Part shown: in pieces, positions 42,600 through 51,180 of the stretch
How the letters are laid out: every line of letters starts with the position of its first letter
Position numbering within the stretch: the stretch's first letter is position 1
Source of the DNA: JAMZMI01 sp964353015
GTDB lineage: Bacteria; Bacteroidota; Bacteroidia; Cytophagales; Cyclobacteriaceae
Assembly (NCBI GenBank): GCA_964353015.1
Contig: CAYGUA010000030.1
Location: forward strand, 1 to 64,000
Length of the DNA: 64,000 nt
Direction of reading: 5' to 3'
Translations under genes and position numbers: made by a program
The notes under the pieces: generated by a model
The model's database searches: none
What the model saw: only the letters and a program-made list of their open reading frames with translations
Told to the model about the DNA's origin: nothing

Positions 42600-42885
42600 C
42601 ATAATGACACTGGATCAGTTCAAAGAAAAACACTTTGGAAAGGTCGGAACAACTAAGCGAAATGAGCTTGAGGAAGGGTATGAGAATTTTAAAATTGGTG
42701 CGTTAATTCATGATGCCAGACTCGAAAAGGGATTGACACAGGCAGAACTCGCCATGAAGGTGGGAACAACAAAATCCTATATTTCGAAAATCGAAAATAA
42801 CATTAAGGAAGTTCGACTATCTACTTTGAAAAAGATCGTTGAACTTGGACTAGGTGGCCAAATTGACTTATCAATAAAACTTTAA
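42583..42885 (+). CDS. higA: HigA-type antitoxin, XRE-family HTH
   Basis: 100 residues: an N-terminal toxin-binding segment (MTLDQFKEKHFGKVGTTKRNELEEGYENFKIGALIHDARLEKG) and an XRE helix-turn-helix (LTQAELAMKVGTTKSYISKIENNIKEVRLSTLKKI). Neutralises the upstream toxin and, bound to the palindrome at 42219-42242, should repress the operon. Overlaps the toxin gene by 17 nt. Confidence 0.92.
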   Translation: MSKKPNIMTLDQFKEKHFGKVGTTKRNELEEGYENFKIGALIHDARLEKGLTQAELAMKVGTTKSYISKIENNIKEVRLSTLKKIVELGLGGQIDLSIKL

Positions 42886-42990
42886 AAAGCTGATAACAAA
42901 CTTAGCTGTTGCGCAACCACTCTCAAAAAGAGATGAATCCGCAATTGGATTCAAAGAGGTAAGAATCAGTGGGTATATCACATAGTGTTG

Positions 42991-43250
42991 CTAGACTTTG
43001 AAAATAGCCTTATGCACGGCTGAATGGCCTAAAACCCAAGTTAATAGGTAAAAAACAATCCCCCGAAAGGAAAATGTTGCTTCCCTTGTTTGCGTTTGGA
43101 TCCTTTTGGTTTCAAACTTCAGGTACTTCTTCAGGTTGTATGCTATGGCGACCATTAGGAATTGCTTATTGGCCGGGTCGCGGAGACGTTGTTGATCCCT
43201 TTTGTGTTGACCTTTCGGATGCCCATAAATTGCCTTGCCTCTGTCGGTGT
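42991..43250 (-). pseudogene. IS1182-type transposase C-terminal relic, frameshifted
   Basis: On the minus strand one frame reads EARQFMGIRKVNTKGINN and a second continues as ANKQFLMVAIAYNLKKYLKF then to a stop at 42991. Together they match the C-terminal FMGLRKINT...ANKVM..AIAYNLKKYLKF block of IS1182-like DDE transposases, with one frameshift between them near 43190. Everything upstream of the block is missing. It marks an old insertion at the right edge of cassette-like block 2. Confidence 0.75.
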
Positions 43251-43360
43251 TATCACCGACAGACGTAATATCGTCGAGTAAGATTCATCTTCGATCTTAC
43301 AGCAGGAGCAACTCGCATTAGGTATCTAGTTTGCTGGTGATAACACCGGCAAAGGCTAAG
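43237..43360. repeat. Small inverted-repeat element within or beside the IS relic
   Basis: CTGTCGGTGTTATCACCGACAG (two halves, 43241-43262) is a perfect 9-bp hairpin around TTAT; 43331-43354 is a second hairpin (TTTGCTGGTG / CACCGGCAAA around ATAA). The two are inverted relatives (GGTGTTATCACC core) enclosing ~70 bp that contains a third hairpin (GTAAGAT / ATCTTAC). GGCAATTTATG also occurs inverted further out (43221-43236 and 43385-43396). It resembles a miniature inverted-repeat element. Confidence 0.5.
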
Positions 43361-43599
43361 GGATAGGGGCACGGTCACGCCATGGCAATTTATGCCACAT
43401 TCAAAGGGAAGACCAAATAGAACCATCACGTACCGCTGATTTTGGAGCGCTCCCTCTCCAGTTTTATATTGATATTCCCAAGCTTTTATCATTGATCCTT
43501 TCCCAGTAAATCATCCGGTTTTACCTTCGTGACCTCAACTTGGTAACACGTGTTACATTGTTTGAAAAACTGTTGATTTAGTTTTATAAAAAAAATCAA
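43361..43599. other. Gene-free leader region of the cytochrome bd operon
   Basis: No convincing gene. A minus-strand frame at 43253-43492 has unusual composition and no family match. The stretch includes the Crp/Fnr-geometry palindrome annotated at 43543-43556 and the AT-rich leader of cydA. Confidence 0.5.
43543..43556. promoter_or_regulatory. Crp/Fnr-geometry palindrome upstream of cydA
   Basis: GTAACACGTGTTAC is a perfect 14-bp palindrome with half-sites GTAAC separated by 4 nt, the 5-4-5 geometry of Crp/Fnr-family operators. It is 43 nt before the cydA start, and cytochrome bd is commonly controlled by such regulators in response to oxygen. The half-site differs from E. coli FNR (TTGAT). 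Confidence 0.5.
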
Positions 43600-44976
43600 A
43601 TGGAAACCGAAATACTGGCAAGAATTCAGTTTGCCTTTACCATCGCCTTTCACTATATCTATCCGCCGCTCAGTATTGGTCTGGGTTTGTTGATGGTAGT
43701 TTTTGAAGGCCTTTATATCAAAACCAAAGAAGCTTCTTATCATACTCTAGCCCGCTTTTGGACCAAAATATTTGCCTTAACTTTTGGTATTGGCGTAGTT
43801 ACCGGTATTGTGATGGAATTTGAGTTTGGTACCAATTGGGCCACTTATTCCAGATATGTGGGAGATATTTTTGGAAGTGCCTTAGCAGCAGAAGGCATTT
43901 TTGCTTTTGCTCTGGAAAGTGGATTTCTCGGTATTCTCATTTTTGGTTGGAATCGAGTAAAACCTTGGGTTCATCTGGTGTCGACCATTGGTGTTTTTCT
44001 GGGATCTATGTTTTCCGCTGTTTGGATTGTGGTTGCCAATAGCTGGCAGCAAACTCCGGCTGGTTATCACATTGTGGGAGAAGGATTTTATGCCAGAGCC
44101 GAGATCACTGATTTTTGGGCCATGGTTTTCAACCCGTCCAGCGTGGATCGATTGACACATGTTTGGTTGGGAGCATTTTTGTCAGGCGCTTTTCTGGTGT
44201 TGAGCGTTCACGCTTATTATTTGGTGAGAAACAGATATATGGAAATTTCCAAAAAAGCGTTCAAAATCGCTTTGGTTGTTGCTACGGTATTTTCATTGGG
44301 ACAATTGTTTACTGGTCACCGATCTGCCGATGGAGTTGCGCATAATCAGCCTGCAAAACTCGCAGCTTTAGAAGGTCATTTCGAAGCGAATGCTCCGGCA
44401 GATATGTATTTATTTGGCTGGGTGGACAAAGAATCTCAGACAGTAACAGGAATTAAAATACCCGGAGGATTATCATTTTTGATTGATTATGATTTTGGAT
44501 CACCTATTCGTGGATTGAATTCCTTTCCAGAAGATGAGCGCCCTTCGCAGGTCAATGCCGTATTTCAGTTTTACCACCTCATGATCGCCATCGGGATGTC
44601 ACTCATAGCACTGACATTGCTAGCGAGTTTCTATTGGTACAGAGGACAACTTTTTGATAAAAAATGGTTGTTGTGGATTTTTGTTTTTTCTGCTTTGCTG
44701 CCACAAATAGCCAATCAGGTGGGTTGGTTTGCTGCAGAAATGGGTCGACAGCCATGGGTGGTATATGGTTTGTTGAAAACCTCAGAAGCCTTTTCTCAGG
44801 CAGTATCTGCAAATCAGATAATGTTTTCTTTGATCCTTTTCTTTTTGGTGTACGCGCTTTTGTTTGTGCTGTTTATTTATCTGCTCAATAAGAAAATAAA
44901 ACACGGACCTTATGACGAATCCAAAGAAACGGATCGCCCATTGACAGAGCAAATCACACAAGTAATCACAGAATAG
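43600..44976 (+). CDS. cydA: Cytochrome bd ubiquinol/menaquinol oxidase subunit I
   Basis: 458 residues. The N-terminus ARIQFAFTIAFHYIYPPLSIGLGLLMVVFEG carries the axial haem ligand His18; next come EFEFGTNWATYSRYVGDIFGSALAAEGIFAFALESGFLGI (conserved proton-path acids) and the quinol-side GHRSADGVAHNQPAKLAALEGHFE. GWFAAEMGRQPWVVYGLLKT is the family's signature near the C-terminus. The Q-loop is short, as in the non-proteobacterial form. It oxidises menaquinol and reduces O2 with high affinity in the inner membrane. cydB follows after 9 nt. Confidence 0.97.
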   Translation: METEILARIQFAFTIAFHYIYPPLSIGLGLLMVVFEGLYIKTKEASYHTLARFWTKIFALTFGIGVVTGIVMEFEFGTNWATYSRYVGDIFGSALAAEGIFAFALESGFLGILIFGWNRVKPWVHLVSTIGVFLGSMFSAVWIVVANSWQQTPAGYHIVGEGFYARAEITDFWAMVFNPSSVDRLTHVWLGAFLSGAFLVLSVHAYYLVRNRYMEISKKAFKIALVVATVFSLGQLFTGHRSADGVAHNQPAKLAALEGHFEANAPADMYLFGWVDKESQTVTGIKIPGGLSFLIDYDFGSPIRGLNSFPEDERPSQVNAVFQFYHLMIAIGMSLIALTLLASFYWYRGQLFDKKWLLWIFVFSALLPQIANQVGWFAAEMGRQPWVVYGLLKTSEAFSQAVSANQIMFSLILFFLVYALLFVLFIYLLNKKIKHGPYDESKETDRPLTEQITQVITE

Positions 44977-44985
44977 ATAAGAATT

Positions 44986-46023
44986 ATGGAGACTTTTTTA
45001 GGTGTAGATTATCCGACCTGGTGGTTTTTGGTTGTAGGCGGATTGTTTTCAGGATATGCCATTTTGGATGGATTTGATTTTGGTGCAGGCGCGTGGCATT
45101 TGTTTCTGAAAAAGGAGCAGAGCAGACGCATTGCATTGAATGCTGTTGGGCCAGTCTGGGATGGCAATGAAGTTTGGTTGGTGATAGGAGGGGGCGCATT
45201 GTTTGCGGGGTTTCCGGTCGTTTACGCCACGCTTTTTTCATCGCTTTATATTCCATTCATGCTCTTTTTGGTTTTTATTATATTCAGAGCCATATCCATT
45301 GAGTTTCGGGGAAAAGAAGAAATGCTCTGGTGGCGAAAGCTATGGGACATAAGTTACAGTGTATCGAGTATCATGCTGGCGTTTTTGCTTGGAGTGGTCT
45401 TAGGCAATCTATTGCAAGGCATAGCCATTGGCGAGCAGTATAGTTATCAGGGATCAGGATTTTTTGAGTTTTTAAATCCCTATGCGCTCATGACGGGTTT
45501 CACTACGCTCTTTCTCTTCATGGCACATGGAGCCATTTATTTGTTGTTGAAAACCGAAGGCAGACTCCATGCGAAACTCACATTTTTGCTGAAGCGAGGA
45601 ATGATATTTTTTATGGTGTCTTTTGGCATCACTACACTTTATACCTTGTTATACATTCCGCATCTTTCTGATGATTTCAAAAGTGATCCAGTGCTGTTTA
45701 TCGTACCGCTGCTTACATTTCTCAGCATAGCAAATGTGCCACGTCTTGCCAACAAAAAGAAATATGGAATGGCCTTTTTCTTTTCATCTCTCACCATCAG
45801 TTTGCTTTTGATTCTGGTGGCGATTGAGCTCTTTCCTGTCTTGTTATTTTCTTCCGTAGATCCACAGTTTGATATTGATATTTATGAGGCTGCCTCCTCT
45901 ACCAAATCCCTACAAACCATGTTGATCATTGTTGCCATTGGGGCGCCTTTGGTTTTGGCTTATACAGTTTTTGTTTACCGAACTTTCAAAGGAAAAGTAG
46001 CGCTAGATGAAACCAGTTATTAA
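44986..46023 (+). CDS. cydB: Cytochrome bd oxidase subunit II
   Basis: 345 residues with about eight or nine membrane helices. Family motifs: YPTWWFLVVGGLFSGYAILDGFDFGAGAWHLFL at the N-terminus (conserved Asp in LDGFDFGAG), GPVWDGNEVWLVIGGGALFAGFPVVYATLFSSLYIP, and RGKEEMLWWRKLWD. Stabilises the haem-bearing subunit I. Located 9 nt after cydA in one operon; no cydX or cydCD genes are visible in the window, which is usual for Bacteroidota. Confidence 0.97.
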   Translation: METFLGVDYPTWWFLVVGGLFSGYAILDGFDFGAGAWHLFLKKEQSRRIALNAVGPVWDGNEVWLVIGGGALFAGFPVVYATLFSSLYIPFMLFLVFIIFRAISIEFRGKEEMLWWRKLWDISYSVSSIMLAFLLGVVLGNLLQGIAIGEQYSYQGSGFFEFLNPYALMTGFTTLFLFMAHGAIYLLLKTEGRLHAKLTFLLKRGMIFFMVSFGITTLYTLLYIPHLSDDFKSDPVLFIVPLLTFLSIANVPRLANKKKYGMAFFFSSLTISLLLILVAIELFPVLLFSSVDPQFDIDIYEAASSTKSLQTMLIIVAIGAPLVLAYTVFVYRTFKGKVALDETSY

Positions 46024-46450
46024 AATGTCGGAATAATCAAATAGCTCAATTCAATTATTAGCTATGAGAGAATACCCGGCATATTAACTTTCAATAGAAC
46101 CCACAGGGCTTAGTCTTTTGGGTTTTGTTGCAAATCCATACCTCATTATTTTTTAATTAAATCAACTGATAGAACACTCGTCAACTTCCTGACTCAACTG
46201 GATTGAAAAACGAAAATTTAACTGAACCTTAGATTCACCTTATTTAATTATTTCAAGATTAGGACATAGCTTAAGGTTCTAAAACTATGTTTAACCAGAA
46301 AGGATACTGCTAGGGAACATTAACAAACCTTTAGATTCACACCATTGAAGTGTTTCAAGATTTCGACAGCTTGATGTTCGTGATTGGATAACACCACAGG
46401 ATAGTTACCTCGTATTTTCTGGTGAATTTCATTGTTCCAATTAAACCAAA
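46024..46450. other. Gene-free stretch before the pectate-lyase-like gene
   Basis: No gene. AACCCA (46098-46103) and TGGGTT (46120-46125) followed by T could form a weak terminator after cydB. The direct repeat annotated at 46225-46379 occupies the second half. Confidence 0.5.
46225..46379 (+). repeat. Imperfect ~54-bp direct repeat upstream of the pectate-lyase-like gene
   Basis: Copy 1 (46225-46279) and copy 2 (46326-46379) share CCTT(T)AGATTCAC, then ATT, then TTTCAAGATT and GACA(G)CTT...GGTTC-like ends, with start-to-start spacing of 101 nt. Non-coding. Possible binding sites for a regulator of the gene at 46451, or relics of a duplication. Confidence 0.5.
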
Positions 46451-47836
46451 ATGAGAATGATGAAATATCTTTTCTATATCATATTGATCAGTCTGATCCA
46501 ACTTAATCTTATTGCACAACCACCAGCTTTCCCAACTGCTGAAGGTTATGGAAAGTTTTCTAAAGGTGGTCGCGGTGGCGATGTATATGAAGTGACAAAT
46601 CTTAAAGATAAGGGTGAAGGCAGTTTAAGAGCTGCGATAGAAGCTGAGGGCGCAAGAACAGTCGTTTTCAGGATTTCAGGAACGATCGAATTAGAAAGTC
46701 CATTAAAAATTGAGCACCCATTCATTACCATCGCAGGTCAAACGGCACCCGGTGATGGGATTTGCATCAAAAATCATCCAATTCAAATAAATGCAAATCA
46801 TGTAATCATCAGATACTTGCGAGTGAGATTAGGCGATCAGTCGGGCAATGATTATGATGCGATTTCCAGTAGATATTCAAAGCACATTATTTTGGATCAC
46901 ATTTCAGCAAGCTGGAGTGTGGATGAGTGCGTATCGATCTATCATTGCGACAGTGTGACGGTGCAGTGGAGTCTGATTTCAGAAAGTATGAGTAAATCGA
47001 ATCACGTGAAAGGTTCACATGGATTTGGAGGAATCTGGGGGAGCAATTATGGATCTTACCATCACAATTTGCTCGCGCATCATTCAAGCCGCAATCCTAG
47101 AATGGCTTCTGGTTCTGGTTTGATGGATTACAGAAATAATGTCATTTACAATTGGGGTTATCAAAGTCTTTATGGTGGTGAGGCACAACAAACAGGAAAT
47201 CCAAAATTCTCTTTCTCCACATTCAACATTGTGGCTAATTACTACAAACCCGGACCTGCCACCAGACCAGGAGAAGTGTCTTATCGCATTGCAAACCCTG
47301 GAGCAAAAGACGATTTGGATTTTGGAAAATGGTATATCGCTGGAAATATAATTGCGGGAAATCAACAAGTTTCATTGGATAATTGGGATGGAGGAGTGCA
47401 AACAAAGATTCCTTTCGAAAATATCAAACTGGAAAAACCCTGGGAATCTTTAGTTATAAATCAGCAGAAAGCCGAAGAGGCGTATAAGTTGGTGCTTGAA
47501 AATGCTGGGGCTACTTTGCCTAAAAGGGATGCCGTTGATTTAAGAATTATTAATGAGACAAAAACAGGCACAGCTACTTATGAGGGAATCAGCTATAAAA
47601 AGGAGCACGAGGTTGCTGATACCACAAAAATCACAGGGATTATTGATACTCAAAATGATGTTGGCGGATGGCCAATGCTTAAAAGCAAACCTGCGTCAAA
47701 AGATTCAGACCATGATGGGATGCCTGATTATTGGGAAGATGAAAACAATTTGGATAAGAAAAATCCTGATGATAGAAATATAATTAATACTGAAGGCTAC
47801 ACCATGCTGGAGATGTATTTGAATAGTATCATTTGA
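46451..47836 (+). CDS. Polysaccharide lyase family 1-like (pectate lyase) protein
   Basis: 461 residues with signal peptide ending LNLIAQ. Right-handed parallel beta-helix: FPTAEGYGKFSKGGRGGDVYEVTNLKDKGEGSLRAAIE, the core VVFRISGTIELESPLKIEHPFITIAGQTAPGDGI, HIILDHISASWSVDECVSIY (calcium-site acids), then SSRNPRMASGSGLMDYRNNVIYNWGYQS with the catalytic RNPR arginine. The C-terminus DSDHDGMPDYWEDENNLDKKNPDD is a calcium-binding thrombospondin-3-like repeat. It should cleave polygalacturonate or a related uronic polymer by beta-elimination outside the cell. It is monocistronic and separate from the SusCD locus. Confidence 0.9.
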   Translation: MRMMKYLFYIILISLIQLNLIAQPPAFPTAEGYGKFSKGGRGGDVYEVTNLKDKGEGSLRAAIEAEGARTVVFRISGTIELESPLKIEHPFITIAGQTAPGDGICIKNHPIQINANHVIIRYLRVRLGDQSGNDYDAISSRYSKHIILDHISASWSVDECVSIYHCDSVTVQWSLISESMSKSNHVKGSHGFGGIWGSNYGSYHHNLLAHHSSRNPRMASGSGLMDYRNNVIYNWGYQSLYGGEAQQTGNPKFSFSTFNIVANYYKPGPATRPGEVSYRIANPGAKDDLDFGKWYIAGNIIAGNQQVSLDNWDGGVQTKIPFENIKLEKPWESLVINQQKAEEAYKLVLENAGATLPKRDAVDLRIINETKTGTATYEGISYKKEHEVADTTKITGIIDTQNDVGGWPMLKSKPASKDSDHDGMPDYWEDENNLDKKNPDDRNIINTEGYTMLEMYLNSII

Positions 47837-47910
47837 ATCTGTGAATGCATTTGTTTGGAGTTTACGTAAATTTCATCATCACAACAATGTATAAACACCC
47901 TGATTTAACT

Positions 47911-49116
47911 ATGAAAACCAACCCTATAATCCTACTTACAATAATCATTTTTTACGCTTGCACACCTGCTACGACTAAATCAGAAAATGATTCAAACCAA
48001 GACGAAAACAATTCAGCCAAACAGTATTTTGCTAAGCTGCAGGAGGATGCACTAAAGTTACCATATCAGGGGATTTTTACAGGAATTGACAGTATCGAAA
48101 ACCTTTTCCCAGTTAAAGCAACCAATGTCACAACAGCGCCTATTGTAGAAGCTGCTGTCGCTTTTTTAGAAATCCTAACAACAGATCAATATGATAAAAC
48201 AACCTTTCCAATTGATGATGAGGAATGGCGAAAATGGTGCAATGTGGACAATGGAATTTATGATCGCCAAGGTGTGAGCTTAAAGGAAATGACCGAGGAG
48301 CAAAAGAAATTGGCCTTCGGTTTAATGCAGGCATCTTTAAGTGCCAAAGGCCTACAGTTGAGTAAAGACATCATGAAGACCGATCAAACGCTCAAAGAAC
48401 TGAACAATGGATCTGAGGACTATGATGAAGAATTATACTTCTTCACCGTAATGGGCAAACCATCCATGACCGAACCATGGGGATGGCAACTGGATGGGCA
48501 TCATCTGGTTATCAATTATTTCGTTTTGGGAGATCAGGTGGTCATGTCACCAGTGTTCATGGGAGGGGAGCCCATCATCACTACTACTGGAAAATACAAA
48601 GGAAATACCTTGTTTCAGGATGAACAAAACCTCGGTTTGGCCTTCATGCAGTCTTTGTCTGATGAACAGCAGGCAGTAGCTACCATCTCAAGTGAAAAAA
48701 AGGGAGACAGCAATGTTGCTGCAGCTTTTAAGGATAATCTCACACTCCCGTATCAAGGCATTCAAGTATCAAGTTTATCGGAAGCACGCAAAGCCGCTTT
48801 GCTGAATTTGATAGATCAATATATCAGCAATATCAGAGAAGGTCATCAGCAAATAAAAATGGAGGAAGTGATCAGCCAAATAGACAATACCTGGTTTTGT
48901 TGGATTGGTGAAACGACAGAAGATGCCATTTTTTATTATCGGATTCATAGCCCGGTCGTGTTGATCGAATTTGATCATCAAAAAGTGGTAGGTGTGCCGA
49001 ATGCTGATAAAGAGAAACCCTCAAGAAACCATATCCATACTGTAGTGCGAACACCTAATGGCAATGACTATGGCAAGGATTTACTGCGACAACATTTAGA
49101 AGATCATCATCATTGA
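47911..49116 (+). CDS. DUF3500-domain lipoprotein
   Basis: 401 residues from ATG 47911, which gives lipoprotein signal IILLTIIIFYAC (in-frame starts at 47845 and 47887 add an unlikely leader). DUF3500 signature: LPYQGIFTGIDSIENLFPV, EEQKKLAFGLMQASLSAKGL, YFFTVMGKPSMTEPWGWQLDGHHLVINYFVLGDQVVMSPVFMGGEP and the C-terminal HNHIHTVVRTPNGNDYGKDLLRQHLE-type segment (RNHIHTVVRT). The C-terminal His-rich end (HLEDHHH) may bind metal. Function unknown; follows the pectate-lyase-like gene by ~75 nt on the same strand. Confidence 0.88.
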   Translation: MKTNPIILLTIIIFYACTPATTKSENDSNQDENNSAKQYFAKLQEDALKLPYQGIFTGIDSIENLFPVKATNVTTAPIVEAAVAFLEILTTDQYDKTTFPIDDEEWRKWCNVDNGIYDRQGVSLKEMTEEQKKLAFGLMQASLSAKGLQLSKDIMKTDQTLKELNNGSEDYDEELYFFTVMGKPSMTEPWGWQLDGHHLVINYFVLGDQVVMSPVFMGGEPIITTTGKYKGNTLFQDEQNLGLAFMQSLSDEQQAVATISSEKKGDSNVAAAFKDNLTLPYQGIQVSSLSEARKAALLNLIDQYISNIREGHQQIKMEEVISQIDNTWFCWIGETTEDAIFYYRIHSPVVLIEFDHQKVVGVPNADKEKPSRNHIHTVVRTPNGNDYGKDLLRQHLEDHHH

Positions 49117-49211
49117 TTGGTTCTTGAATCAATTGGAATCATGACTCAACAGGTTGATGTAAGCTAGAAATAAGCCCTGCCCAGTTGTTCCTATCCGAGC
49201 TATAAAAGGTT

Positions 49212-50831
49212 TCAATTGCTCACTTTCGCCTGCTCGGTTGTAATCTGTTCAGCCAAAATCAGCGCTTGATAAGCATTGATCAATCCACCAGTAACACTTA
49301 GTTCGGTGAATTTGATTTTTGGTCTTTTCTTACTTTCTTCATCAGGAAGCAATACTTTTTTAGGCTTTTTAAATGTGAATGCTGCATCCATCAATATTTG
49401 TTTCAATTCTATGGCAGTAAGCTCTGGATAATAGGACCAGACCAAAGCAGCTACACCGGAAGCTGCCGGAGCGGAAAAGCTGGTGCCATCCACATCATTG
49501 TATTGGTTGCCAGTATCGAGTGTGATGATATGTTCCCCGGGAGCGAATAAATCCACATACTGAGCGCTGTAATTAGAAAAAATAGCAGGCAGATTTTTGT
49601 CAAACGAAGAAGTGCTTGCGCCTACACTAAGGTAATTTGGTGCCAGACTGTTGTCTAGCATCAGTTTGGTTGGGAAGTTTTCACCCGCATCTAAATTTTT
49701 CCCATCATTACCTGAAGCGTGCACAAGCAATACATTGTGTGCTTCGGCATATCTGACTGCTTCATCCACATATTGCTTTTGTGGTGATAAATCTTTGCCG
49801 AAGCTCATATTGATGATATTGGCACCATTGTCCACCGCATATCTGATAGCCAAAGCTATGTCCTTGTCTCTTTCATCACCTTGTGGTACAGCTCTCACTG
49901 GCATGATCTTCACATCAGTAGCGATACCATCAATCCCAATTTCATTGCCTCTGATGGCCGCAATTACACCTGAAACGCCCGTTCCGTGATCAGCCCTAGG
50001 ACCTGTTACATCAGGATTGCCATAATCCGTATCTTCAATATCTTCAGGGTCATCACCCACGATATTACGAGGACTATATTCCAAATTGAGCATTTTGTCC
50101 ACATATTCAGTGGTTTGATCCAGAAATGCCTTCAAGTCTTCATCATTATAACCAAGCTTGTATTTTTCCTCAAGAAATCTTTTAGCAGCTTTGGCCTGAT
50201 CAGTAGTCGGATGCACTTGTTTGAGATCTTCCTCAGAGTTCACTTCAATACCCGTATTAGATTTTATGATCTGCTTTACTTTACCCAAAATCAAGACGAA
50301 GCGATCCAGGTTTTCTTTATCCTCCTTTTTCTCGGTCAAATTTTCCGTGAAGAGTTCCATGGATCGCTCGTATAGCGAATCGGATTGATCTCCTTTTTTG
50401 ATGATACGCACATATTCAAAATTTTCCCAATGGATATTTTTGCCGTCCTTGCCTCCGATAAAATTCCATCCATGGATATCGTCCACATAGCCATTTTGAT
50501 CATCATCTATATTATTTCCTGGTATTTCATCTTCATTGATCCATATTTTACCTTGCAGATCCTCATGATTGATATCCACTCCGCTATCAATAACCGCAAC
50601 AATGATTGTCTTTTTTGATTGCCTTCCTTGCAGATATTCGTAGGCCCGATTGGCACTGGTTCCTGGTATTTGATCCCGTTCATTGTCCTTTAGGTACCAG
50701 TTAAGATATTGCTGATCCAACTCATTGATATCGCTAACCTGACCGATGGCAAGAAAAGGTTGTGCGAAGAGAATGAAACTCAATACAAGAGAAGGACAGG
50801 ATTTGAAATAACGAAAATTCATCTGATGCAA
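49212..50831 (-). CDS. Subtilisin-like (S8) serine peptidase
   Basis: 539 residues with signal peptide ending FLAIGQ. Catalytic triad: Asp82 (VAVIDSGVDINHEDL), His282 (DHGTGVSGVIAA) and Ser451 (DGTSFSAPAASGVAAL), with oxyanion Asn375 (HASGNDG). The ~190-residue insertion between the Asp and His motifs (about 95-275), rich in charged helices (LTEKKEDKENLDRFVLILGK), is a Bacteroidota-type feature. It is an exported protease. Stop at 49212; transcribed opposite to its neighbours. No T9SS tail is evident. Confidence 0.94.
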   Translation of the reverse strand: MHQMNFRYFKSCPSLVLSFILFAQPFLAIGQVSDINELDQQYLNWYLKDNERDQIPGTSANRAYEYLQGRQSKKTIIVAVIDSGVDINHEDLQGKIWINEDEIPGNNIDDDQNGYVDDIHGWNFIGGKDGKNIHWENFEYVRIIKKGDQSDSLYERSMELFTENLTEKKEDKENLDRFVLILGKVKQIIKSNTGIEVNSEEDLKQVHPTTDQAKAAKRFLEEKYKLGYNDEDLKAFLDQTTEYVDKMLNLEYSPRNIVGDDPEDIEDTDYGNPDVTGPRADHGTGVSGVIAAIRGNEIGIDGIATDVKIMPVRAVPQGDERDKDIALAIRYAVDNGANIINMSFGKDLSPQKQYVDEAVRYAEAHNVLLVHASGNDGKNLDAGENFPTKLMLDNSLAPNYLSVGASTSSFDKNLPAIFSNYSAQYVDLFAPGEHIITLDTGNQYNDVDGTSFSAPAASGVAALVWSYYPELTAIELKQILMDAAFTFKKPKKVLLPDEESKKRPKIKFTELSVTGGLINAYQALILAEQITTEQAKVSN

Positions 50832-51180
50832 TTCACTTTTAAAAGTGGCAAAATAAGCTAATTATTCTTTTATGGAATAGTTCCTGGAAGACTGAACCTT
50901 TAAAATTTGTAGGTCAAACCAATCAGCTATATTAAATCAAAGGATAATAATTATGAAGGATCCAATAATGCAGAACTTGCATTTCTATAATGCATTTATT
51001 TAATGATCTCGAGATAGGGGACAAGCACATTTGATTTGTTGGAACTAAAGCAATCAATTGAAATTTTAGGCGCATTAGTGAGAGCTTGATTTTTAATTTT
51101 GGTTTAATAAAGTAGTAGGTTTGAATGCAATTTGATAACAGCTCCAGATTGAATAATTTGTCATTTTTTAAATCAATCGA
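50832..51180. other. Divergent intergenic region, no gene seen
   Basis: AT-rich, separates the minus-strand subtilase from the plus-strand TonB receptor, so it must hold both promoters. No clear repeat, hairpin or ORF noted. Confidence 0.5.

Noticed and set aside
42886..42960. A further attC-like site closing the HigBA segment (AACAAACTTAGC, GTTGCGCAAC)
   Set aside because: No partner half, no long stem, and no complement to the GTAAGCA start of the preceding segment.
43074..43268. Plus-strand 64-codon ORF
   Set aside because: It is antisense to the transposase relic.
43253..43492. Minus-strand 79-codon ORF near the IS relic
   Set aside because: It runs through hairpins of the repeat element, has odd composition, and fits no family.
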